A DNA stretch of 64,000 nt, taken from the NCBI GenBank assembly GCA_009760855.2, contig WPIO01000070.1:481001-545000 (forward strand), written 5' to 3'. The position numbers were made by a program, and so were the translations under genes. The notes below the pieces were generated by a model. That model searched no databases. It had not been told where the DNA came from and was given only the letters and a program-made list of their open reading frames with translations. This document shows positions 1-64,000 of this stretch, piece after piece; positions within the stretch are counted from its first letter, which is position 1, and each line of letters opens with the position of its first letter. The stretch comes from Cristatella mucedo (lineage: Eukaryota; Bryozoa; Phylactolaemata; Cristatellidae).

Positions 1-65
1 TTTGTAGGTAATTCCAATCCAACTAAGCCTATCCAGATGTATAAAAAATAAATGGAAAATATTTA

Positions 66-200
66 GCAAGGTAAGATGCTCGCTCTATGTTACCCAGGTC
101 GTGGGCTCGTGAAGTCGAGTCCTGCTTTGGGCGATTCTGTACTGACCACTGTACGGCTCTTCTGCCGCTATATAAGCGAGGCTGCCTTATCGGTTGTAGG
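66..200 (+). mobile_element. SINE family S, diverged copy
   Basis: CCAGGTCGTGGGCTCGTGAA, GAGTCCTGCTTTGGGCGATT and GGCTCTTCTGCCGCTATATA then AGCGAGGCTG. An internal deletion removes most of the CACTGCAAGC body. Confidence 0.65.
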
Positions 201-300
201 GCATTCCCGCCCCGACGTTTCCCCCCTGATGGACCCTAGGAATTCCCCCCCCCCCGACATTCCCCCAGTAGAACATTTCCCTCTAATGTTGATGAATGTA
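200..300. repeat. C-tract/G-tract repeat, copy 1 (inverted relative to 1672-1765)
   Basis: A run of cytosines (about 251-260) sits in a context whose reverse complement, GAGGGAAATGTTCTACTGGG, resembles the sequence near 1690-1740 (GGGGAAATGTCCTACCCCAG). Both have the 'GGGAAATGT.CTAC' motif and a long G run. Confidence 0.5.
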
Positions 301-940
301 TAACCAAGAATACAGATATATACAGTCGTCCGTCGTTTATCGCGTTTAATCGGTTCCAGACTGCCGTTAGATGTGGATTTCCGTGAAGTAATATTCTTTA
401 TTTATAAATAGAATATTTTGTAACTAGAGCTTAGAAAACTTGTTAACGACCATCTATTGGGTTTTAACATTATGAAAGCCCTCTGGACACGAAATAACAC
501 CCTTTTAGTAACACCCGTATAACCCAATATATTAGACAAAGTGAGGGATAATAAAACGTATTAGACGTTACAAATATCATATTTTCATTGGCGTAAATTT
601 AATTACACATGCGCAGTTTTTAAACACAACCACTAACTTATGAAAATAGTGCAATTTGTTCGATGATGATGAAGAGATGTACTGCACACGGCAAAGAAGA
701 GCAAGGTTACTGCTCTCAGTGAGGCTGCGCCTGACCTTGAAGGATTTGTCTGGGTGATCGAATGAATAGACCAACAGCCCATACGTACAGTAATTTTAAT
801 TTTGGTTGTGAATTGACTCAGACAACCGAGCGCGTTATGTATCATTTTCACCATCTCGATCAACTTCTTAATGAAGATATTTGAAAGACACTCGACAGAG
901 TGAAGCCGAAAAAGTCGAAGCGCAAAGTGGGGAGGGTCGA

Positions 941-1155
<215 letters not shown>

Positions 1156-1335
1156 CAAATGAAGTTCATGCTCTATTAAAATAAAATCGCGACTCGATAG
1201 CACTACCGAGGGAGGCGGCATGGCCAGGGCGGCCAGCTGCGGCTGCGAGCTTTGGACGGGCGGTAGCCGGTGGGTGCCGATGTCGGGAGGGGCGGCGGTG
1301 GCGGCAGCGGCGGCCGGGGATACTGCTACGCGCTC

Positions 1336-1506
1336 GCGTCTGCTGCCGAGAGCGTCTGCTGCCGAGAGCGTCTGCTGCCGAGAGCGTCTGCTGCCGAGAG
1401 CGTCTGCTGCCGAGAGCGTCTGCTGCCGAGAGCGTCTGCTGCCGAGAGCGTCTGCTGCCGAGAGCGTCTGCTGCCGAGAGCGTCTGCTGCCGAGAGCGTC
1501 TGCTGC
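1336..1506. repeat. 16-bp GC-rich minisatellite, about 10.7 copies
   Basis: Unit GCGTCTGCTGCCGAGA repeats almost without change. Because 16 is not a multiple of 3, all three frames cycle through the same 16-residue pattern, which explains overlapping open frames on both strands. Confidence 0.95.
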
Positions 1507-1671
1507 TGGTCGCCCGGGGCTGAGCTTTGACGTTGCACTTGGTGGTCTGCCGAAAAGCAGGGCAGCAGCGACAACATTTCTAATGAATATAATGTAGGAC
1601 TACGTTATATTTTATATACTATATAATATTTTTATAAGATATGTAAACAAGACATTTTATATCATGGCATT

Positions 1672-1765
1672 TCTATGCGGTAGGGGAGAAAATGCCCTAC
1701 CCCACGGGGAAATGTCCTACCCCAGGGGAAAATGTCCGGGGGGGGGGGGTTATGCATACTGGGAA
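1672..1765. repeat. G-tract repeat, copy 2
   Basis: GGGGAGAAAATGCCCTACCC, GGGGAAATGTCCTACCCCAG, then GGGAAAATGTCC and a G12-like run. Internally repetitive (about 25-bp period) and related to 200-300 in reverse. Confidence 0.5.
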
Positions 1766-3360
1766 TGTCTGCACCCCGCCTAATCAACCTTGACCTATCA
1801 CTTTAACTTTAAATACATAATGAGGAAAGGAACAAATGCTGCTAAGAACAAATGAGATCAATAGCTTCCTTTTATATGTCATTATGCCTAGAATGTCGCA
1901 ATAGGGAGTCCCAGGTTTTTGGTGCGATACATTTAAGCACGGTTCCTAAACGATTCGAGGATTGTTATAGGCTCAGCTATAAGACCATGGTCAGAGGAGT
2001 GATAACGAAAAAACGTATAGTATATATAGCATATATAATGTATATATACATTACATTACATAGCCGTATGAATAGTATATTAAGATAGATAAACCTGGCC
2101 AAGGGAATGGAGAGACCTAGAAGTGAGTGTCATGCTCTTGAAGTCGATGAGCAATATTTGGTAGTTATCCTGCGCAGAATGGAAAAGTGGTGTCGCTGTG
2201 AGGGAGGCTCTTTTGACGTTCGCGGCAGACGAGCGTCGTTGCACACATTTTGCATACATTGTTCAGCACCTGAGTGCCCAAGCAAGAAGACCTGTGAGTA
2301 GAGCTAGTCTAGATGCAATGCCATATATGCACGGACTAATTCGGTTCGTGTATCTATGCTATCTAAGAGGGTGCAGATTTTGATGCAATATTACCTAGCT
2401 GAGGAATGTAGACTAGGCTCTAGAGGCGATTATTTCATTCGGTCAGAGGTACTTTTCATACGGGGTACCCGAATTCCGTGCAGGGATCAGTGATCACCAC
2501 AAGGGATCGTGCTGGCCATGCCAGTTTAGAGGACTAGAACGTCCAGTTCCGAAGTGACCGGGTTTGTTCTTACCTTTTAATGTGGTCTTGTCATCGTTCC
2601 ACTTGAGAAGTGTAACTTCTAGTTATATGCCAAAGGCAATAATATGAGTTGTGAAGAAAACATGAGAAAACTTGCTAAGAAAACATGAAAAGAGGGCGAA
2701 GAAAGAACGGAACGATCAAAATACGGGTACATGACGCTTTGAGTCATGTGCATATGAATGAGAGCATAGAGTGTGTGATTGACACTGATTAGATTTGCTA
2801 TAGAGATGGAATACTTTGCGAAAAGAAGTTTACTTGGAAACAATCTTTGGATATACTCCGAATATTTTGAGGCTCAACTTTGACTGTTAAACTGATAGCA
2901 TCAATGCTCTTAAGCATCAGACTGAGATTGAACCTAGACCTATGTAGTTAAGTGCGAGTGATGTCCAGGCGGTGGGAGGCGTTCAAAAAGGGCTTGGCGT
3001 TTTATATTATCATAAGCTGTCGAGAAATCCAGGATAATAAGCATCCTCGTGCGTCTCAATGCCTTTAGCGCCATTCAGCGAAACAGCTAAGGCAGACTCC
3101 AACTCAGCTGCTTATAACACGGCATCCACTTTTTCTCTGCCTAACCGTAGATCATCACATAACCGGTTCCAAGCTGTTATGATTAAGTAACCACGACTAG
3201 TCAATATCGCGGGAGTCCCAAGCTGGCGAAACTAACGCATCGGTATTGCAGTATGACGTCAGTTGCAGCAGTGGTGGTAACTCAATATTAGCAAACTACA
3301 TCTAGACTAGTTTTCAGCCCCTCATGTATGACGGGGAAAATCCAATTGGCAAATTCGTCC
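1766..3360. other. Unrecognised intergenic sequence downstream of CFAP43
   Basis: No protein motif, tRNA-like head or LINE segment was recognised in this 1.6 kb. It contains short open frames only and a few AT-rich stretches near 2020-2060. Confidence 0.5.
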
Positions 3361-3679
<319 letters not shown>

Positions 3680-4205
3680 CTACGGCAAGTTGTTGCTTAC
3701 ACGACTGACGAACAGCATCAGCATCAGGTAAATTCCTCGCGCACCTGCTCCTGCTGCTGCTTCCTCAGTCGCTGTCAGCGGCGGCACTTGCTTGCCGGCT
3801 CGAGCGTCTCTCTCTTCCTCTCTCTCTCCCTCTCTTTCTCTCTCTCCCTGCCTCTCTCTCTTCCTCTCTCTCTCTCCCTCTCTTTCTCTCTCTCTCTCTC
3901 AGCTTCTGCTGCTTCTCGTTCAACAGCCTCGTTCCGGCTTCTGTCCGGCACTTCGCCGCTTGCTTTTTTTGGGGCGTTTTCCTTTCAGTTTTCTTTTATT
4001 TTAGCGTCGCGGCTGGTATTCATTGAAAACGTAATACGGCTGCGAACTTAAAGTCTAGCATTAGTTCTCAGCCATTAACCAAAACTGATATGCACAAAGC
4101 ACAGCAACGGAAATGTAAAGCTCGCTTCACACAAATGTGGCAGCTTTCCAATATGCGAACTCAGCTGGTCCGAATGAAAGCGCAGTAAGCCCCAAAATTG
4201 CCGCG

Positions 4206-4368
4206 AGCACGGGAAGCGCTGAAAATGCCGCACGTACCGGAAGCACTGAAAGTGCTGCACGTATCGGTAGCTCTGAAAGTGCCGCACGTATCGGAAGCTC
4301 TGAAAGTGCCGCACGTACCGGAAGCGCTGAAAGTGCCGCAAACTCCGGAAGCGCTGAAAGCGCTCAGG
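4206..4368. repeat. 27-bp minisatellite, about 6 copies
   Basis: The unit is GCTCTGAAAGTGCCGCACGT followed by ATCGGAA. With a 27-bp period it keeps frame on both strands: plus strand gives a 9-residue pattern such as SSESAARIG, minus strand patterns such as GTCGTFSAS. No start context or domain supports a real gene. Confidence 0.9.
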
Positions 4369-4574
4369 CGACGGCAAGCAAAGGGGATGACAATGCAGAG
4401 CTTAAGCTGCTGAAATGTCAAGGTCACTGGGAACAGTATCCCCCCGACGAACCGCATGACTGCCTACGTGGCCTCAGTGGATCCGCTGGTGAGATTGATG
4501 GTACGACCGAACTTGCACCACCCAAGGAATTTTCCCGGGGAGGGGGTAAGGGGGAAATAATCGCACAGCGGGGA

Positions 4575-4788
4575 TATATATAATATATATATATATTATA
4601 CATCTATTGTATCAGATATATACTATATCTGATAGGCAGGCCAGAGTAAGAAAATGTAAGAGAATAATAAGTAAGAGACGTAAAGAGTAAGAGAATTATA
4701 AGTAAACAATAATAGAATTATAAGTAAATAAAGAATTATAAGTAAAAAATGTATATAATAATATATCTTATGTATATTAATTATACAA

Positions 4789-4825
<37 letters not shown>
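4575..4825. repeat. A/T-rich degenerate repeats
   Basis: ATATATATTATA tracts, then degenerate AGAATTATAAGTAA-type units (about 4640-4750), then (AT)n at about 4790-4824. Confidence 0.75.
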
Positions 4826-4828
<3 letters not shown>

Positions 4829-6004
4829 CCTATTAAAGCTCCTTCTCAACCAGGCCAGGCATCGCACCGCACTCTCGTGACTAAAGTAATTTAGACGTGC
4901 CTCTAATGAACCTCAAATCATTTGTGGAAGCTATGCCTTTAGCTCGCATGCTCTCAAAGCGAGGAACCTACTTGCGAATGACATCACAAATTTTCGCAAT
5001 ATTAGATAGCTGAAATAAGGCATAACTTTCTGTGGGACTGATATGTCATTTAGTGAAACTTTCCTTTGGAATAATGGAGGCTTGCAGTACCTGTAGTCTC
5101 TTCTATATGGACAGTTCCATATTGTTGATGATGTCTGAAAAGTCACCTCCCATATTTTCCCTGAAGAAGATAAGTTGTCATGTATGCGTTACTTTTAGAC
5201 GGAATCTGTTGAAAAGAGCCAAAATCTACACGAAACCTTATTTAAAAAATGCCAAAACCTGCAAAAAGGGCCATAGTCCGCTCAAAATCGCAAAAATCTT
5301 CGCATAAAGGCCATAATCTGCGAAAAATCAAGAGTATGTGCAAAAAATTCAAGGGGCATTGAAAAGCTAAATTCAGTTGTAAATGATTCAATTTCGGAGA
5401 AATCAGCAATCGTTATTATAATGCCTAGTAATAATTCTATTCAATATTCAAATAACAACTATTGTGTAAGGTCATCTTAATCGCAGTACGGAAAACGCAC
5501 ATGAACTTCAAGTGCAAATATAAGCATTTAGTCAGGCTAAAAACATAAGCATACATTCTTTTTTCCGGTTCTTAGACTTCATACCTTTTGTTGGTCCACA
5601 AGTAAGTGCATGTTGAAAGCAGTCGCTCCACATTAACACTTCCACAAAGCATAAACACACGTCTCAGAGCAAGCTTGGACTTTTGAGGTAGATGTAATTG
5701 TTGTGGACTCGAAATGTCTTCTACTATAATCTAGTGAGCGCGGCTGTCGCTTCATGACAAATAATTTGACATTCGGCACTCTCTCATTCACGGAATTCAG
5801 TCGCGCAGCCTGCGACCGTTGTTCCATCTGATGCACGGAAATACAATTTTGAAGTCGAGGCTTAAAGCCCGAGTTTCGTTGCGTTCCGTCGGTCGAGCAC
5901 TTAGCCGGTCACAGACCGCGGGTCACCGATGGATCGCTCCCTTCTCGAGACGAAATCCTATTCCGGACTCAGACCTACAGCTGACAGCCTTCGGTCGCTA
6001 AGAC
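4826..6004. other. Unrecognised intergenic sequence
   Basis: No recognisable gene. A short patch near 5225-5330 has loosely repeated A-rich units (GCCAAAACCTGCAAAAAGGG then GGCCATAATCTGCGAAAAAT). Confidence 0.45.
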
Positions 6005-6130
6005 TCTTGAAGACCCAGGTCGTGGGTTCACGTCCTGCAGTGGGTGATTATGTATTGCCCACTGCAAGCGGTTGTGATAGCATTTAAGACTATTCTGCCG
6101 CTATACAAACGAGGCTGTTGAATCAGCTGA
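6005..6130 (+). mobile_element. SINE family S, 5'-truncated, downstream of CFAP43
   Basis: CCCAGGTCGTGGGTTCACGT, then TGCCCACTGCAAGCGGTTGT and TCTGCCGCTATACAAACGAG ending AATCAGCT. Confidence 0.78.
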
Positions 6131-6716
6131 CATTGATCTCACAGAGCTATACGAAATCCGTAACGGTCATGACGGCTGCAGGGAGAGGCGGCTCAATCAG
6201 GTGAAGAAGGCCGGCTCTAACCGGACAGGAGCTTAAAATCTCATTTTCCCTAATCACGACACCTTGTACTCAGCTTACACAACCACCCCATGAAGCAAGT
6301 GCACACGCGAGTGTGTTCGGAACCTCACGAAGCCCCGAATCCAGCCCCCCATGTCAACGACGTCGTAATCAATCACGAAGCTCTTAGCATATTTTTATCA
6401 TCACACGCTGAAAAACTTTTCATAACACAAGCCACCATCTTCGGCTCAGGCAATCGAGCGTACATCGCTCGGCTGCGAAGTCGCGAAAAGCCGTGCCCCT
6501 TATTTAAATGTCAAGGGCCCTTAAGCGTCCGCGTCAGTCCATCAGGTTTCTCCGGTTGCACAGCGAAGCGAAACCGCGATGCAGCTCAGCGTCAGTTCCT
6601 CCAGCGTCAGTTCCTACGAATGCGCATGCAGCATCCGCCGAGAGCCGCGTCGGCTGCCTGCTCATCGTCTGCCGCGGTCCACTGGCGGCCGACTGACGGA
6701 CGCCCACTGGCGCCAT

Positions 6717-61951
<55,235 letters not shown>

Positions 61952-62088
61952 GCTAGCCCATGCAGGGGGGAAGCCGGAAACTGCGGCTACCGATGTTGCT
62001 ATGGCGAGACGCCATATTGAGGCAATAAACGCATCTTCTGCAGCCGGGAGCTCTTGTTTTTCGTGCTCATCAGCGGCGCAGCCTGTCA
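61952..62088. promoter_or_regulatory. Divergent (bidirectional) promoter interval between CFAP43 and the ankyrin-repeat gene
   Basis: Only 137 bp separate the two start codons, so promoter and both 5' leaders must share this interval, unless upstream non-coding exons or earlier starts are used. No TATA box is evident; the sequence is moderately GC-rich. It contains an X-box-like palindrome (annotated separately). Confidence 0.7.
61995..62008. promoter_or_regulatory. Candidate RFX X-box
   Basis: The site reads GTTGCT-AT-GGCGAG on the plus strand (CTCGCC-AT-AGCAAC on the minus strand). The canonical X-box is an imperfect inverted repeat RYYNYY-N(1-3)-RRNRAC, typically GTTGCC-AT-GGCAAC. One half-site is perfect and the other has one mismatch. 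It is about 44 bp upstream of the CFAP43 ATG, the usual X-box distance in ciliary genes. Confidence 0.55.
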
Positions 62089-62233
62089 ATGGTAGAGCTG
62101 GTGCTTCACGAAGCTTGCGCACTGGGGGACCACGAAACGCTCGAAGAATGCATAAAAAGCGGAAAGTACGATCCCAATCAGCGGGATGAGGAGTGGGGTG
62201 GCAGGACACCGCTGCACTGGGCCTGCAACAGAG
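62089..62233 (+). CDS. First coding exon of an ankyrin-repeat protein (ANKRD66-like), partial
   Basis: ATG at 62089 opens a frame that runs through VLHEACALGDHETLEECI and YDPNQRDEEWGGRTPLHWAC, followed by a clean donor GTGAAT after AACAGAG. This is one ankyrin repeat plus the start of a second: the 'LHxAxxxGDxExL' helix pair and 'RTPLHWA' are the consensus. The spacing 'DPNxxDxxWxxRTPLHWA' is closest, from memory, to small ankyrin proteins such as ANKRD66, but orthology is tentative. The frame is open upstream of this ATG, so the start could lie earlier. No further ankyrin exon was recognised up to 64000; the rest of the gene must lie beyond. It is divergent from CFAP43 and shares its promoter interval. 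Confidence 0.82.
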
Positions 62234-63850
62234 GTGAATGCCCGCCGCTGGCGACCCTGTAATGTTGGCTGTGTAGTTCGGGTTCGCGCCGTCGCGAGCC
62301 AACTGCAAGAGTCCAGTTGTCTAACCCTGAAATACTGTGTCTAACTTATTTTGTAGTCACTATTTGTTGCACGTTTTACCTCTGGTCCTGCTTTGGGCCG
62401 GTAGGCGATCAAGTTTGCCTGCCTTTCGCTTTGAGTTTAACTAAATGTCAATACCGCGTTGTAGCGTACTCCTCATAATTCCACAGGCACATCATTAGCC
62501 TCGTTTGTCATTGCTGCTTGTACGAGCGAGCTTTTATTGTCGCGTGCATGGAATACAGTGTGTTAACTGCGTTACTCGGCGCTTTCGAAGGTCGCCTGGT
62601 TCAGACGCTCCTGAAGTGACTCCTTCTGTAATGCTGGCGCGAATCCGTCACTACCACTCAGTGGCGGCAATTGTCTTCCGTATTCCCTTGTCAGGGATTC
62701 TCGCCAAAAGCCATTTCCCTCCTCTGAAAGGTTTCTTGCGAGCTGACTATCTGCCTACTGTTTTTTCGCATCAACGCATAGTATTTTCTCAACTAATTTG
62801 CCCAGCAGCGTGCGGTCCTTGTGCGTCATCTGCGCGTCATCTGTGCGGTCCTTGTGCGCCATCGTAGAAATGCGCCACCTGGCGGTCGTTTCGGATCGAC
62901 CAGTGGCTGCCTGGTCTCGCTGAGCGCACTAGCTTTCCTTGGCCATCGACGCAGCAGTCAGCTCGTCCTTCACCCACGGAGCGAAGTACAACGCGGGACA
63001 CTTACCGTGGTCACGTGCTGACGTGCGGTCACTAGCCGGCATTCGTTCAGTCCTCTTCGATGATCTACTGGCTGTCCCTTCAGCGCGAGTAGCTACTTGA
63101 CGGGCGCTTGAACATATGCTACGATGCTCAAGCGCACGACCTCGGTCGTATTTTTATTGATTGTGTTTCGAGGCGAGCGCCTTAACCAATGGGCCAAATC
63201 TATTCGAACTGCAACATCCGGAAAGAATCTTTAGCCTTTCATGCTGAGACTTGTTTTTTTCCTTTTTCAGAATAGGTCCGTGTTGCTTTGTGGGAGTGGG
63301 CTCCGGGCATTCGATCTTTAATGTTACAGATCACATGCTCCGTTCGCTCTGACTTTAGTTTGGTATTGGCACGTGCCGACGTGACGTACACAACGGCTTT
63401 CGCGATGCTTTTAACGCTGCCATCGCGGTACGTATACAAGCCTGAATGTAGAGAAGGGTCGCAAGATACATTACATTATGCATCGTCAAGCTCCTCCACC
63501 CGGAAGCCTCTTCGACACACTAAAGTGAACTTCGTATTTCCATTTGGAGAGCCTGGCGCAGGGCGCCGAGGGGTCGCCGCTGTGCAAGCCTCCTTGGAGC
63601 CGCTTCAATAGAGTCGACGTTTTAGAGACTAAAAATAGTACGGCCTCGGAAAAGGTGTGCCCCGTCCCTTGGCAACAGGCACTGAGCGTTCACACCTAAG
63701 GCTTGCAGCTTCAGCGACCGTTTTCCTCCCACTGAAATAAAGGCCTGTTAGTATTTATATATTTTATTTTATTTTATATGTGTAATATCAAGGAGTTTTA
63801 TGTATAGCCCACAGTTACCGTAAAGTCTAAGCTGTAAAAACCTGCTAAAC
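62234..63850 (+). other. Intron 1 of the ankyrin-repeat gene: no recognised coding exon
   Basis: After the GTGAAT donor I see no further ankyrin sequence. The only repeat seen is a SINE T head fragment on the minus strand near 63118-63205 (RC contains TTGGCCCATTGGTTAAGG and GACCGAGGTCGTG). The open frames here have no recognisable domain. Confidence 0.6.
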
Positions 63851-64000
63851 CAGTGGTTCTCAACCTTCCTAGTGCCAGGACCCTTTGATACCGCTTCTCA
63901 TTGTTGTGGCGACCCCCAACCATAAAACTATTGTGTGCAAAATGTGGAAATGCGTGTTTACCGATGGTCTTAGGCGACCCCTGTGAAAGGGTCGTTCGAC
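63851..64000. mobile_element. SPIN-like hAT transposon end (non-autonomous), cut by the window edge
   Basis: It begins with CAGTGGTTCTCAACCTTCCT and continues through GTTGTGGCGACCCCCAACCA and GATGGTCTTAGGCGACCCCT to GTGAAAGGGTCGTTCGAC at the window edge. These blocks correspond, from memory, to the terminal and subterminal sequences of the SPIN (Space Invaders) hAT family, also seen in rodent URR1 elements. The interior is very short, as in a MITE. The missing right end should be the inverted terminus (a sequence ending GAGAACCRCTG). The 8-bp target duplication cannot be checked here. Confidence 0.8.

Noticed and set aside
4137-4583. A 148-codon plus-strand frame with a 9-residue repeat
   Set aside because: Its repeat is the 27-bp minisatellite, the frame lacks an ATG at its start, and no domain or splice support is visible.

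Overview
The window is eukaryotic, and almost certainly from a ciliated animal, probably an invertebrate. It holds a large split gene with GT-AG introns, tRNA-derived SINEs, 5'-truncated non-LTR retrotransposons, long dinucleotide microsatellites and a hAT-type DNA transposon end. Bacterial operons, CRISPR arrays and rRNA genes are absent. The species cannot be named from this sequence alone.

One gene fills most of the window. On the minus strand, from 61951 down to 6717, I reconstructed 31 coding exons that join in a single frame (5,181 nt including the stop, 1,726 residues). The product is CFAP43 (WDR96/FAP43), a protein of the ciliary axoneme that is WD40-rich in its N-terminal half and coiled-coil in its C-terminal half. 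Intron phases agree at all 30 junctions, and the order of recognisable CFAP43 motifs is kept throughout. Exons 1-13 (61951 to 40257) encode the WD-repeat half. Exons 14-31 (39529 to 6717) encode the coiled-coil half.

Divergent from CFAP43, only about 140 bp from its start codon, lies the first exon of a plus-strand ankyrin-repeat gene (62089-62233) that continues beyond the window. The short shared interval holds an imperfect RFX X-box, the usual cis-element of ciliary genes.

The introns and flanks are repeat-rich. LINE family A encodes reverse transcriptase and ends in a stem-loop plus (TTA)n; it has many fragments. LINE family B ends in (ATAC)n. SINE family S is tRNA-like. SINE family T carries a tRNA-like head and borrows the 3' tail of LINE A. 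There are also minisatellites with periods 12, 13, 16, 18, 21, 27 and 28, long (CT)n/(GA)n and (AT)n arrays, a 153-bp direct repeat flanking exon 25, an inverted-repeat (foldback) element in intron 22, and a SPIN-like hAT terminus at the right edge. The left 6.7 kb lies downstream of CFAP43 and shows only repeats and unrecognised sequence.

I found no wholly new gene system. The most useful results are the complete CFAP43 model, the X-box divergent promoter, the SPIN-like element, the LINE/SINE tail sharing and several intronic structures that could affect splicing.
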